Notes under the pieces: generated by a model
What the model was told of the DNA's origin: nothing
Databases searched by the model: none
Seen by the model: only the letters and a program-made list of their open reading frames with translations
From: Chamaecrista fasciculata
Lineage: Eukaryota > Streptophyta > Magnoliopsida > Fabales > Fabaceae
Assembly (NCBI GenBank): GCA_003254925.1
Contig: QANZ01045732.1
Span: 1-64,000, forward strand
DNA length: 64,000 nucleotides
Reading direction: 5' to 3'
Shown here: in pieces, positions 1 to 12,295 of the stretch
Numbering within the stretch: the stretch's first letter is position 1
How the letters are laid out: each line of letters opens with the position of its first letter
Program-made: the position numbers and the translations under genes

Positions 1-1005
1 CAAAAAAAAAAAAATAGATAATAGATTCCACGTATTATGTCATAATACCATTTTTGTTCCAAATGTCACACTACTCACGGTCTCACAAGACGAGTTGTTA
101 TCAATTCACCCTTACCGTTTTTATTTACTTTACTAAATTCAACTCTTGGGATTTGATTTACCTTTATGGTGATTATAAGAATGATAATACTTTTTATGGT
201 GGTTATGAAAAAGAAGGCGTGAATAAATTAAAGGAAAAAGGGAAGACAATAGAAAACTATCGTCTGCAAGACTGAGATAGATGGTGTTTTTAAAACCATC
301 AATCAATCTTTGATATGCCCTTCCACTGATCAATAGTGGCCTCCCAAAAATAAAAAAGTAAGAGTGAAAAAGAATTTCAACTTTATATATTCAAATCTTC
401 TATATAATGGTTGGGAGGGGTTTAAAGTTTAATTAATCATAAGAACTCAAGTGCATAAAAGTGGATTACCCTTGAAGTGCCAAGCATACGTAGAATCAAA
501 ATACCATAATATATATGCTTATGCTTCCCCAAACAAGTAATGGCAACCTAATTATGGTAAGCCAATCAATCATGGAAGAGGCACATGGCACCATTAAGAG
601 GCCATGGCTATTTCCTTAATTACTATGCATTTTCTCCCACCACTAGATTAATTTTAGTGCAACCTGCAAATTGTAGCACAAGGCCAATACTTGTGTCCTT
701 TTCTTTATCGAGATTAGAAAAAAAAAGAAAAAGCCAACACTAAATAACATTATCACTGCAAATTTTTTATATTATCGTGGCATTTAAATGGTTTAAGACG
801 GTACTAGCTAGCTATCACCCATATGTCACTTTTGTTGTCTGATGAAACCATAACGTAATAATGGAATATCCAGGCCTGGCCCATTTATTGATTTATGATG
901 GACTGACATGGACAGGAAATTATATGATAACTAAGTATAAAAATTCAAAAATTATAATGTCTATTTATAAACTATATTATGTGTTAATTTTTCTTTTATG
1001 TTAGA
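1..1005. other. AT-rich intergenic DNA
   Basis: No reading frame in this stretch has recognisable protein character. The short frames near 54-333 are low-complexity and match no family I know. I see no RNA gene or element ends here. Confidence 0.6.
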
Positions 1006-1009
1006 AATA

Positions 1010-1250
1010 TAAAAAAAAAATTAAATTTTAACTTCCATAAATGTCTTATGTCAAATTATCTCATATGAACCGTTTTGAATAATTTTATATTTAATTATAC
1101 AAATCAACGGCTCAGATAAGATAATCTATAAAAAAAAAATTAAACTTTAACTCCCATAAATTATTATAGATTATCTTATCTGAGCCGTTGATTTCGATAA
1201 TTAAATATAAAATCATTCAAATAGACGGTTGATATGAGATAATTTATATA
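1010..1250. repeat. Long inverted repeat (hairpin-forming, MITE-like)
   Basis: The arm at about 1053-1132 is repeated in inverted orientation at about 1163-1244, around a spacer of about 30 bases. Both arms carry the core CAACGGCTCAGATAAGATAA or its complement. The A-rich stretch and TTAAA.TTTAACT.CCATAAAT motif before the left arm (1012-1042) recur in the spacer (1131-1162), so there is a direct repeat as well. The layout is that of a small foldback element. I found no target-site duplication. Confidence 0.6.
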
Positions 1251-1469
1251 CTTCATCTAAATTATAATTTAGATGATAAGTTTTCGTCAAATACAGCCTC
1301 ATGTCAGATACAATAATATTTCTTCAAAATAAAGTGTTTGTTCTTCATTCAAATTGGTTATATATCATTACCTTCAAGTTTAGTTCAATCTTTCATTTTT
1401 CAAAATATTCAAATTGTTATTATAAATTTTATAATAGTTCACATGAGCTCTAAAATATTAAATATGATC

Positions 1470-2160
1470 ATATTTTTCTCATTTTAAATTCGAATATGAT
1501 GAATTCAAAACTATAAGTTGCTTTTGACGTGTCCTTCTCTAGTTAGATAAAGCCGTGAGCAAATAAGGTCCAATCGAATTTAAAAAGCAAGTCGCATATT
1601 TCAGAGTCAAACAAACAAAGTTGATTATATTTTTCATTTCAAGTCTGAATATGACGAATTTAAAGTTATGAGTTACTTTTTACGAGTCTTTTTTCTGTTC
1701 AGTTGGAATTGTCAACAAATGAGATCAAGTTGAGCTTGAAAGTAGGTTTTGAACCAATATGTGAAAAATTAGAAAAATTAGTGTTAAACTTACTTTTTGA
1801 GTTGATTTGATCCCATTTGTTTACGTCCCAATTGGACTGAAAAAATTTTGTCATAGCTCTAAACACGTTTGAACTAAAATCGAAAAAGATATAATCAATT
1901 TTGCTAATTTGATTGTAAAATAAGATACTCACTTTTTGTACTCGATTTCACCTTATTTGTTAGTGATTCCGACTTAGTAGAGAATTAGTTGTCAAAAACA
2001 ACCTATAACTCTAGACTCATCGCATTCAAATTTGAAATGAGAGATCTATAATAATATTTAGTAGTTTGGAATCAAATGAAATATTATAAAAATATATAAT
2101 ATCAATTTGAACATTGTGATCGATAAAAAAAAATAAACTAAGACAAAATATAAGATTAAT
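1470..2160. repeat. Dispersed unclassified repeat, family D (copy 1)
   Basis: Phrases such as 'gaactcgtcgcatt', 'gaaacgagagaga', 'ttcagtagtttg' and 'aaattaaatgacaacattt' recur with divergence here (notably 2009-2130) and near 42950-43280, 50390-50570 and 53750-53930. There is no coding capacity. I cannot assign a class. Confidence 0.45.
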
Positions 2161-3177
2161 TTAAACATTCAAGCTATAATTTAAAAGCATCTCAATCCGT
2201 GTCCATTGATTGTTGCACTAAGGAGAACAGAGAGGAAGGAAGATTAAGTTTGTGAAAGAAAATTAAGGCTAAGCAATAGTCAAAATTCTTTGAACATGTC
2301 GTTACTGAGTCTTAATTATTTAATGAGAAGGAAATTTAAGGGACCACCATTACCTATGCATAAACCCAAGTAGACTCGATAAGATAAGATTAAGTGGTTT
2401 GTCCACAAAAGTTGGTGACATCCACATCACTAACCGATCTTTTGTAGCTATTATTTTGAATTCTTCATCTAAAAAAAAAAGAGGAGGCCTCAAATTAAGG
2501 CCACAACTCCATACATACATACATATTATTGTTCCTAGTATATATGGTTTGTAAGTTGCCTGATATAGTCCTAACATAACTGTTTATCGCCACGAATTAG
2601 TGGTGTTAGCATAGACACAGACAAAATGATGTAATATTCCACTCTGCATATATATATATATATATATATATATACTTTACTACGTTATTTATACGCTCAA
2701 TTTCGCATCTGGAGCTGTTAAATCACACAGAAGCAGACCTGAGTCCTGAATTCTATTCGAGTTTTGATTGTTCTAGAGAACTCTATAAAGCAAAAGAATT
2801 GACATTTGCACTATACTAACTTCATAGTAAAATGGTCTACATGTTTTAGAGTCGAAATGTAATATCTAATGATCTAAGGGCTTTATCACACAGGAGTGGG
2901 AAGTGTAAAAGATTTTTTTTTACCCTCGATCTCTTTCTCCTCTTTTTTCTCATCCCATCCATATCTATAAAATAATTTTTAAAAAAAATATAAGGCAATC
3001 TCTCCATTCATAGTATTTTCAACCTTGTCTAACTTGAGATACTACAAATGGCATTCGGCTTAGGCACTACCCATTCTAAGAGCAATTTCTTTTGTCAAAA
3101 ATGATAATTCTATTGCATAAAATGTCTAAAGGCCATACATCCAAAAGATATAATAAAGTTATTATATAATCTAAAGA
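2161..3177. other. Intergenic DNA with a (TA)n microsatellite
   Basis: A pure TA run of about 25 bases lies at 2649-2673. The rest is AT-rich and I see no gene in it. Confidence 0.6.
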
Positions 3178-3562
3178 CAAAAAGTACTATTTTCGTTTAA
3201 ACTTTACATCAACAATCAATTTCGTCTCCAATTTCTTGTACAATCAATTTCGTTTTTAATGTTTTACATTTTAATCAATTTTATCCTTTACTCTTACTTT
3301 AGCTCAATATTAATGATAGAATTTATATGGCTAAAGGCTATTGATATGTAATGCAAAATTGATAAAAAAAATAAACTTAAATCCTAACTCAGATTGAAAA
3401 CAAGATACAGTCTATAGTTAATTTATTAAAAGAAGTTATTCAAAAGGTAAAATTAACCAAAATGTAAAATAGTGGGGATGAAATTGACCGCAAAAAAAAA
3501 AATTTGAGGACGAAATTGACAATTGATGTAAAATTTGAAGACAAAATTAGTGTTTTCACCTA
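3178..3562. mobile_element. Small TIR element (MITE)
   Basis: The left end (3178-3240, containing 'actttacatcaacaatcaat' and 'tttcgtctccaatttc') is the inverted counterpart of the right end (3505-3562, 'aggacgaaattgacaattga' ... 'acaaaattagtgtttt'). The length of about 385 bp and absence of an ORF fit a non-autonomous DNA transposon. The superfamily is uncertain. Confidence 0.55.
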
Positions 3563-3582
3563 ATCTAAAAATGCAGTCTTGC

Positions 3583-4094
3583 TTAGAGATGACAATTTGG
3601 GCGGGTATCTAAGATACCCGACCGAATCCACCTGTAAAAAATATTCAATATTCATCGGTTACCGAATATCGAATAGGCTACAGGTAGTGAAAAATAAAAA
3701 ATCATCTGATACCGGGTGGATACGGGTATTGCTTCAACTATCCAATATCCGTCCGAAATAAACAGATAGTTATGGTACCTTGATACCCTATACTATTATA
3801 ATTTTATTATATTTAGTACATTTTTTATTATATTTTTAATTATTTTATTTTAATTAACGGATATTAAGTATCAAGTATATCCGATTTTTTAATTAGGATA
3901 CTATATCCTATATCCATTATTTTCAAGTATTTTCAGATATTTCGGGTACTCATTGGATATCGGATATCGGATAAGATATGAGTACAAGTATTAAATTATC
4001 GAATACGGATAGAGTACGAATATTAGATAGGATAAACAGATACAAATATAAATAGTGACAAAATAATTGGGTACCTACTCTTTCTCATCCCTAG
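3583..4094. mobile_element. Non-autonomous hAT-like element, GGGTA-rich
   Basis: The ends read TAGAGATGACAA at the left and, in complement, TAGGGATGAGAA at the right. The interior is made of repeated 'gggtat', 'atacccg', 'ggatat' and 'ccgata' phrases, a composition common in plant hAT-type MITEs. I could not find a convincing 8-bp target duplication, so the boundaries may be off by a few bases. Confidence 0.5.
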
Positions 4095-5788
4095 ATTTAT
4101 GCCTTAATTGTCTCTCAATGGGCCATTTTTATGATAAATGAGAGTTTTAATCTTTCTAACAAAAAAAAAAAGGTTTAAATTTGCAAACCACTCGTCTCAC
4201 CCATTAAACGGACCAACTTGACCATGGCAAGGTAGGCCCTCTTAAGGCCTAAAGGGTCTAGCTTATTTGTGATTTAACACAACAAGATGGAATTGTCTAA
4301 TCTGCCTCTTTTTTAATTTTTTTATAATCTTGTTTATTGTTTTTTGTGATTATTCTTTTATATTTTGTTTTTAAGTATAGTTTTTTTTTTAAGAACTCAA
4401 TCATTATTTCACCAAAGTTTCTTTATATTATAATAGTAATTAATAATACAAAAAAGTTTCTTTATGTTAGTCCCTCCAGCCTAAGATTTTTTTATAATTT
4501 TTCATATTATTTTATAATTTTTTATTTAAAAAATTTAGTAATGAAAAGAAGTGTTGAGTGTTGACTCGCAAGCCAACTCTTACAAATATGGACAGAAATT
4601 CTTGGACCATTTATAAATAAGTTAGCTCATTTCGACATATTTATTTCCTAGTCTGTCATGGACCAAGACCAACTCGTTTGACAATGTTAGTGAATGGAGT
4701 AATCCAACCATAAGTGAGAGTTTGACAAAAACAAAAATCATAAAATAGAATGAAACATCTCTTTACTCTAAGGTATTACAATTTACTCAAAGTACACCAT
4801 TGCACCAAGATTCAAGATTTAGATATATAATCTTTTTTTTTGGCCTTGAGATTTAGATATATAATCTATGTTAAATATTTTATGGAAACTCTTTACTAGA
4901 GGTAGTCCCCACAACTCCCCACTTAATTTTCTTCCTTCTTAATAGAAGCTACCTTTCTCTTATGTAAATGTCACTTTTATATGGGAGCTACCTCCTTCGA
5001 ACTTGAACATGGTGTTAACGAATGCTTCGCTAAAACAAATTTCTTTCATAATCTTTTTATTGTTCAATCATTACACTGAATAAGATATAACTAAAATCAC
5101 ATATCACTGTGTTTTTTTTTTTATTTTGGCCAGAAGATATACCGAGTTCAAAGTTACTAACTTTATTCAATATTCCCCTTAAAATATTGGTCTTTGCCAC
5201 TGCTGTAATTTGCAGCAAATTTCTAAAACCAAAAGTAGCCCGACATGATCCCAGCCTAAGGGCTATTACTGCTTAGGGCACCATGCAAATTTCCGTTATG
5301 CGAATGTCAATAAACTTTGCATTTAACAATAGTTTCTAAAGGGAATATCTATCACCATTTGGCATTTCCTTATATTAAAGAAAGAAAAGATTAGCTGTAA
5401 AACATCTTTATGATTTCTTTCAATTCTCCACTATACGATTTTGTCCTCTTCTACTTTCGATTCTGGCCTTTAATAAAGTCAAGGGACGCAACAATCACAG
5501 TACTAAGGGACGCAACAATCATTTACTCAAATTGTGTGAAAGCCTGAAAGGAGAATATCCAGTGACTTCGGTAATTTATTCCATTCCGTCCATTCAAGTT
5601 CGGGCAAATGTTCCCACCTTCTCACTATGATGTTTCTTCCATCCACCAATGTACTTGATATGACATGTAAATACATATGATTATCTAGATAAACTCTCAT
5701 GGAATACTAATCAACTTACTTGTGAAGAGACTTGCCTATGAGAAAGTCCCTCTCAAGTAGAAGTAGCTACTGATTAATTAGAAAATAA
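4095..5788. other. Intergenic DNA with two short filler duplications
   Basis: No gene is visible. A 19-bp duplication (4815-4833 and 4849-4867) flanks a 15-bp T8-GGCC-TTG insert. A 17-bp duplication (5481-5497 and 5505-5521) flanks 7 bases. Confidence 0.6.
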
Positions 5789-6319
5789 ACTAAAACTTCA
5801 TTTTGATCCCTCACGTGTTAGTGTTTTTCCAATTTGGCCCCTTAGATTCTTTTTATCAATTTAATCCCTCACAAATTCATTTGTTACAATTGTTAGTCCC
5901 TTCATCTAATATTTAACTAAATTAGAGACATTATAGTTAATTGAAAACATGGTATCGTTAATTAATGACATAATATTTTAACTAACACATAAGTAATATT
6001 TATTTTCATGGTAACAGAATAAATTTGTAAGAAATCTAACAATTTTCTATAAAATCTGAAAAATATAGGAAATTATTTATGATAACTATTTCGACTCGCA
6101 AAAAATATGTTCATGTGATAATAAACATACTATGTTATCGATTAATGATGTTACATCTTCAATTAACATTATTACACCATCAATTTAGTTAAAAATTAAA
6201 TAAAGGGATTAACATTGATAACAAAACTAATTGTGAGGGATCAATTCAAGAAAAGAAGTCTAAGAGGGACTAAATAGAAAAAAAGTGAATATGTAAGAGA
6301 CCTGAAATGAGATTTTAGT
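5789..6319. mobile_element. MITE with long degenerate TIRs
   Basis: The left end begins ACTAAAACTTCATTTTGATC. The complement of the right end begins ACTAAAATCTCATTTCAGG. Similarity continues for about 90 bases on each side through phrases such as 'tccctca' and 'caatttagtccct'. The length is 531 bp and it is non-coding. It lies about 390 bp upstream of the MYB start codon, so it is probably part of that gene's distal promoter. Confidence 0.5.
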
Positions 6320-6704
6320 CATAGAGAATGTGTATGCTGAAGTGATAATGGATCCAAGCATAACTTTGAAGCGCCAAGGCACTATACAATTACAGTAATG
6401 CACACCGTATGGCTACAAAGAAAAATAATAATCCTGAAAACTTAAATTGACAGATTGATCTATTACTCTGATTATTTCCCTATAATGGCTGACGACAGCT
6501 TTTTAAATTGACCCTAAAAAATGAGCATGCGTGCACCACATGAGCCGTGGATATGCAAAATTGCTTATTAAAATAATAATATAGATTGATAAATGGCATG
6601 TATAAATTAAGGTTGTGTTGCACACAAAGGTCCTCATACTAATTAAGCTTTCCTTCTCAGAAAACATTCAAGTAAGTAAGTGGCTTGGGAAATTTGGTGG
6701 AAAA
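6320..6704 (+). promoter_or_regulatory. Presumed 5' region of the MYB gene
   Basis: This sequence lies between the upstream MITE and the chosen MYB start. An in-frame ATG at 6615 would add 30 residues without family character, so I treat this as 5' UTR and promoter. A potential splice donor (AAGTAAGTAAG) lies near 6670. No TATA box can be assigned with confidence. Confidence 0.35.
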
Positions 6705-8200
6705 ATGGTTCAACAGGAATTCCGAAAAGGTCCATGGACAGAACAGGAGGACTTCAAACTGGTCTCCTTTGTTGGCATGTTTGGAGATCGAAGATGGGAT
6801 TTTATAGCAAAAGTTTCAGGTTTGAAGGTGGCGGGAGACAGTAATAGGTATGGTTATTTGAGCATGATGTTTTATGGAATAAACAGCTTTTAATCGTCTA
6901 ATTTTGTTGTATAGGTTTGAATAGAACAGGTAAAAGCTGTAGGCTGCGGTGGGTTAATTACCTTCATCCTGGTCTCAAACGGGGCAAGATGACACCACAG
7001 GAAGAGCGCCTTGTGCTGGAGCTTCACGCAAAATGGGGGAATAGGTTTGAGAATAAGAAGAAAACTATTGACTAGATTCGTTTTTTTTTTAAACAAGTGT
7101 CTTTTAGTTCAAAATCTCAATTTGCTCCCTAGACTATTGGGTGAATTTTGTTTTGGTTCCTAAACTTTTTTTCATTCCATTTTTGTCTTTAAAGTTTTTC
7201 ATTTGTTCTACTATTAGTCCCCATTGTGATTCTGTTTTGTTTCTGCCTTTATCTGTGAGTTAAACACCTGACTTTGATGATTTTTCTAATAAGTGAATTA
7301 GTAGAAAGACACAGAAAAATCAACTACAAATTTATCTCTATTTTGAGACTAAAAAGAATGTTTTTGTTTTCTCTCTTTGTCAACTCACTTATTAGGATAC
7401 TTGTGAGACAAAAATTATCTATCTTAGCTGTCCAAATCTAAGATAACGATAGAAACTAGATTGACTTACTTTTTAAACTAATTTTGGAACAAATGAAAAA
7501 TTCTGAAGATCAAAACGGAACAAAAAATAATTGAAAGACTAGAACGAAATTTACCCTATAATTCAGATACCAAAATGAGGTTTTGACTTGGTGTTTTATT
7601 CTTCAACTGAAGTTAATCACTCAATTTCTTCGAATTTCTTTTCTTACTCTAGAACACTTTCTGTGGATTATTATCATTTGCAGATGGTCAAGAATTGCTC
7701 GGAGATTACCAGGGCGCACAGACAATGAGATCAAGAATTATTGGAGGACTTATATGAGGAAGAAAGCCCAGGAAAAAAAGCGGGCAGCCCCTCCATCACC
7801 AGCATCTAGTTGTCTTTCTTCACAATCATCAAACAACCATTTAGCGGGTTCACATCCTTCTAAGGAGAATGGAGAAGAAAGCTTTTATGATACAGGGGGT
7901 CCTAATATGATTGACTCAACAGAAATGATTATAAGGGAAGAACAATATGAACAGGGCTACTCTATGGATGACATATGGAAAGATATTGATCTCTCAGAAG
8001 AGAACATTCTGCAGACAGTCTATCATGGGCACATTGAAGACGAGTGTAACTTCTCTTGTCTTCAGATGGCGTCTACTTGGGAGTATCCTTCGGACTCGCT
8101 ATGGGTGATGGATGATGAAGAAGAAAGTAAGATGTTTCTCCCAACGAATGATCAATTTTTTTCCCATTATGGACAAGGGAAAGCATTTCTAACTGGCTAA
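6705..8200 (+). CDS. MYB48/59-like: R2R3-MYB transcription factor, MYB48/MYB59-like
   Basis: I read three exons: 6705-6819, 6915-7044 and 7684-8200, with GT-AG introns (acceptors at 6913-6914 and 7682-7683), giving 253 residues. The MYB repeats occupy about residues 8-110. R2 shows the spaced tryptophans in [17 protein letters not shown] and [10 protein letters not shown]3 shows [29 protein letters not shown] and [10 protein letters not shown], with Met in place of the first Trp, as is usual in this group. The start was chosen because relatives begin MVQ-E-RKGPW. The C-terminal half is Ser-rich, then acidic with Trp (about residues 150-253), which suggests an activation region. The protein is expected to be nuclear. 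In Arabidopsis this subgroup is known for alternative splicing of the first coding intron and for roles in growth and stress responses; that function is inferred here, not seen. Intron 2 contains a MITE. Confidence 0.93.
7107..7587. mobile_element. MITE inside MYB intron 2
   Basis: The left end (AGTTCAAAATCTCAATTTG) and the complement of the right end (AGTCAAAACCTCATTTTGG) align as TIRs extending roughly 100 bases, with shared 'gggtgaattttgtttt' and 'tcatttgttc' phrases. It makes up most of the 639-bp intron. It resembles the 5789-6319 element in design but not closely in sequence. Confidence 0.55.
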
Positions 8201-9065
8201 TCGGGATTTTTTTAATCAGTAATTTGTTCATATGTGTAAGTCTAACCTATGTAGCATAGTTCGTTTCTTTAAGCCTTTTGGCATGATCCTCCATAGTGTG
8301 ATACAGCTGTACCCATCTTATGCATTACATTACTGCAGTATATGTCCAGTGCTTTTACTTTCAGGGAAAAAAAAAAGGGAAAATGTGAAGAAACCTCCTA
8401 TAGCTAGGGGTCATATTTCTGAATGTAAAATACCAAGTACTTAAATAATGAAGTTTTAATTTGATCTAGACACCTGTTAATATGGATCTGACATTCTATA
8501 TACTACTAGCTAATGCATGGATAACCTATATGGCTTTTCAATCAGAATCAGATAGGATGCACAACATATACACATCATTCAGAAGATATTCTACACGGTT
8601 GCATTTATGCATGTGTATGATTCTTGTTTGTCATGTCACCCTATTGAATCACAAGTGCTACCCACCCTAATCCCACTCCTAATCTTTGAGCTGTTTCTGT
8701 TAAGACTAAACATAATCTGTAAGAGGACCTCATTAAACCATGAGGTCCAGCACAAGTGTTAGTTGTTTGGATCACTTAAATATCCTAACTTAGATTTGAT
8801 TCATAGGGCAATGTGTATGCAATAAGTTTTGTGGTTAATTCTATCCAGTAAATAATGAACTTCGACAAAGTTAAGAATTAGTTGTTGACTGTCAGTCAAC
8901 AACAGATACCCAAAGGCTCAGGTCTAGTGATCCCCCAATAAAAAAAGAGGGCTTAAGACACATTTGATTAAGTATGCATATAAGTTGTTAAGGCTAGGGA
9001 GGAAGGAGGAGGGCAATGTAAAACAAAAATCATGTCTAATGCAATGGACACAATTGAACAACTTT
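8201..9065. other. MYB 3' region and intergenic DNA
   Basis: The 3' UTR of the MYB gene probably lies in the first 200-300 bases after the stop at 8198-8200. No exact polyadenylation site can be fixed. Frames at 8232-8670 lack protein character. Confidence 0.5.
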
Positions 9066-9069
9066 AAAT

Positions 9070-10110
9070 GGACTCAAATTCCACGAAGCCCCCTTACGAA
9101 AGCAAAATTCTTCTGATCCTCTGTAATGCTTACTAAATCTTGTGCAAACCGACAATATCTTGGATCCATATTTGTTTTGTCCTCACTAAAAATTGGAATA
9201 ACAGTAAAAATACTAGAATCTTTCAACTTCGGAGAGAATATGGATCCAAATACTGACCTAAGATTTTATTGAATCAACTTAGTTAACACCTAAGCAAATC
9301 TCGTGCACTCACTCAGCAGCTCGGAATAGTTTTTGCAGGAATGGCCTGTTTCTCGTTTGATCAATAATAATAGTGATGATTAAGCAGAATAATAGTAACG
9401 ATAACTAGGCCCAAAAAAAAACAGCAATGATATTTAAGTAAAAAGTTTCATAGGCTACTCTAATCTGGTTCCCGACCTAGTTCCTTTGATCAAACGGGAA
9501 CTGCTATTATTGGCTTTAAAGATATAAATCCAGATTCCAGACCTAGTTCTTTTGCAGTTTGCACTCAAATATACAGAGACATAAAGTCATAAACGAATTA
9601 ATAGAACTTACGTGATACAAGAAATTGACTATGCAAGAAAACTAAAAGAGAATAAACTCTGCTGTCAAATAATGGAACATCTTTGCACTTTTGACAGTTA
9701 GAAGCAAATTTAAGCAAATATATCCAATTCTAATTATAGATTAAAGATACTCTGCAAACACTACAATACATCATATCTCGCACAATAGGAGATAACAAAT
9801 TGATAAATTACCTGGAGAAAACACTTCAAGATAAGCATCTGAGGCAGATTCAAATAAGCTAGCATTCTCCAAATACCAGATGTCAGATGCCTAAGCAGAA
9901 GAAAACAGATAACAAATCAGACAAATTACCGGATTGAGCATTATATACATTGCTTGATCATTCGGACCTGCATTGAGAATATAGCATTACAACTTGAGAA
10001 GATGAAGAAAACTCACAAGTCTCAATGATCGTTGCAGATGAATTTCCAAATTCGGTTCTCTTTGATCGTTAGGTAGGTGAATAGCTGAAGCTGTTTTCAA
10101 TCGGTCGTCA
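9070..10110 (-). other. Possible minus-strand gene or gene remnant, unidentified
   Basis: On the minus strand I see an exon-like block at about 10015-10110 ending at a good donor (ACTT|GTGAGT). A second block at about 9810-9893 runs from an acceptor (CTGCTTAG) to a donor (CCAG|GTAATTT) and can encode ASDIWYLENASLFES... . A third, below about 9190, can encode EDKTNMDPRYCRF...DQKNFAFVRGLRG before a stop near 9075. The composition is protein-like, but the reading phase does not run cleanly between the last two blocks and no start codon is evident in the first. It could be an unrecognised small gene with an exon I missed, a transcribed remnant, or chance. The duplicated segment beginning at 10142 cuts into its presumed 5' side. 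Confidence 0.3.
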
Positions 10111-10141
10111 AATCCTTACCCTAAGCAACACGATTTTTTTC

Positions 10142-12072
10142 GCTCCTTGCTTTTCCTTTCCCGCTTACATTTGGGTCGATTCGTAGATTCATTTGTGACT
10201 GAATTGTGATAATTGATTTCCTTTATCCGAATTCTAAATCCAAATTTTACGCTCTTTTCCTCTCCTCACTTTTCCTAATTCTGAACAAAAAAAACTGAAA
10301 TATAGCAAAATAAGAAGAATGATATTGATAAAATTGATATTTGTAGAGAATTTAAAAATTTATTATAATACAGCTTACTTCTTAAAAATAATCAATCTAA
10401 ATGTTTCAAATATACATAAATTAAAAAATAATATTATATATTATTTTTAACTAAATATTTTTTATACAAATTAAATAAGTATTTTCATAATTATATAGGT
10501 ATATCATATAGAATATTAATTTAATATTTTATTTATTATATACCATTTATAATGATAATATAATATCTCACCAACGGCGCCTACCTCAAGGCATTTTTTT
10601 TTAAAGGCCAAAGCAGAAGACTACACCTCTCCCTAAACTCAACTAATTGTAAAGGTGTCCTCTCAAGGGAAAACACTTTGCTTAATGACTTAAAGACTAA
10701 TGAACAAAATTTCACGGTAAGATACCTCCAACAATCTAGGCCTACATTGTCAATGTGACTAATGATTGGTGTCTACAACACACATTTTAGAAGCTCGGTA
10801 CAAGAATCTTAGAACTAAACTTCGAAGATCATAACTCTTAGAATTAAGGGATCGAAAGGATCCCCTCTAACGAAGTCTATAAGATTCTCAACAAAATTAT
10901 GGTCTTATATAAATACATTTTGAAATATCTAAATAATGATATGTACTCATAATTTTTTATCTCTCAGGAACTTATCCAAATTTAAACATCGAAGATAAAT
11001 TACACCGAACCTTATGTGATTTAGTGCTGCAGGTAGTTCATCCTAAAAGTTTTACATCCAAACCAAGTAAAAGTCTTTGACTAGAACCTCATTCATCATA
11101 TAATAATTATATTGAAAACAAACAAAATGTCGACTCTTCTTCTCAATGAATTTTTCTATATAAGCATTGATACTTCTCCCTTCTTTAGCATTCAACTACT
11201 CAAGTGATTCATGCTACCAAAGATTCGAGTGCTGCAACATTAGCCAATTTCATTCTTTCTCTCTCCTATTTGTTTTTTATAGAAGATAAAAAGAAAGAAA
11301 AAAGAGGGAAATCTGACCATACAACTTGTCAATTGTTAATATTCAGAGTATCTCCCAACAACCATTTATAGATCAAACAAACGTATGAAAACGCGGAATA
11401 TAGAGAAGAATATATGAACACAATCAATTTACCGTGGTTCGGTCAGTGTGACCTACATCCACCCAAGAACAAGGAACTTCACTATATTGAATTAGGGTTT
11501 ACAATAACTTGATGAATGAATTATCTCTCAAGTCATATCTCACCCATATCTCTACTCTATTGACTCTGACTGAGTATCCCTAAGAGTCTCTCCTGAGATA
11601 TCTTGTGATGTACTACTCAATCAATTCCCAGCTAACTACTAGTCTATTTATAGGCATCTCAAACCCTAGATCCCCAAGGATTACTTAACCTAAGTCCAAT
11701 AGGTCCAAGAACTTAATTCCTTAGCCACCAAGAATTCTACCACAAAATATGTGGTAACTAACTGAAATACAAGTCACTTTAAAAGATTACCCAAGATTCC
11801 CAAATCTTAACAATAAGATTACAATCTTTACAAATCTCCCCCTGACTTGAATTCTCGTGCAAGTCACCAAGAAGACTACAAATCTTTCCCTTGACTCAAA
11901 CTCCCTTCTTTAACACGAACACTTCCTTGCCTTGCCGCTCGCTCCCGAGCATCCTGGTATCACCTGGTAATGCCCACGCCAACTACCGATGGCCCTGAGG
12001 GCGGTCTCCTCAAGCTAGCTTTGCCAAAGGTTAAACCATCCTTCGTCGTACCCTTCATCATGACGTCCATAA
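10142..12072. repeat. 1931-bp direct repeat, copy 1
   Basis: This segment recurs at 17245-19175 with near identity and the same total length (offset 7103 at both ends). It holds about 1.2 kb of non-coding AT-rich DNA, a 499-bp copia LTR (11334-11832) and about 240 bp of the adjoining copia interior. It breaks off where a TGTTGGGA LTR terminus begins at 12073. Confidence 0.9.
11334..11832 (-). mobile_element. Copia LTR (499-bp family), duplicated copy
   Basis: It runs TGTTAATATTC...CTTTACA and matches the LTR at 18437-18935. A polypurine-tract-like sequence (complement CAGGGGGAGATT) follows at 11833. It belongs to the duplicated segment and is not an independent insertion. Confidence 0.8.
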
Positions 12073-12295
12073 TGTTGGGAATCCTAGGCGCCTAAGGCAG
12101 CGGAAGCAAAAATAAAATAAATTAAAACGCCTAGTGTTGGGAATTCAGGGCGCCTAAGGCAGCGGAAGCGAAAAACTGTAAATTAAAATTTTAAACGCCT
12201 AGGTCCTAGAATTCCCGAACGGATCCGCTAGCTGAATTTAAAACCTTTGGTTAGTGGTATACCTCACGAGTTTCAATCGGTTTAGTTGAACGGGG

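Noticed and set aside
6615-6704. Upstream ATG at 6615 as the MYB start
   Set aside because: It adds 30 residues unlike relatives, which begin at the MVQ-E-RKGPW position (6705).
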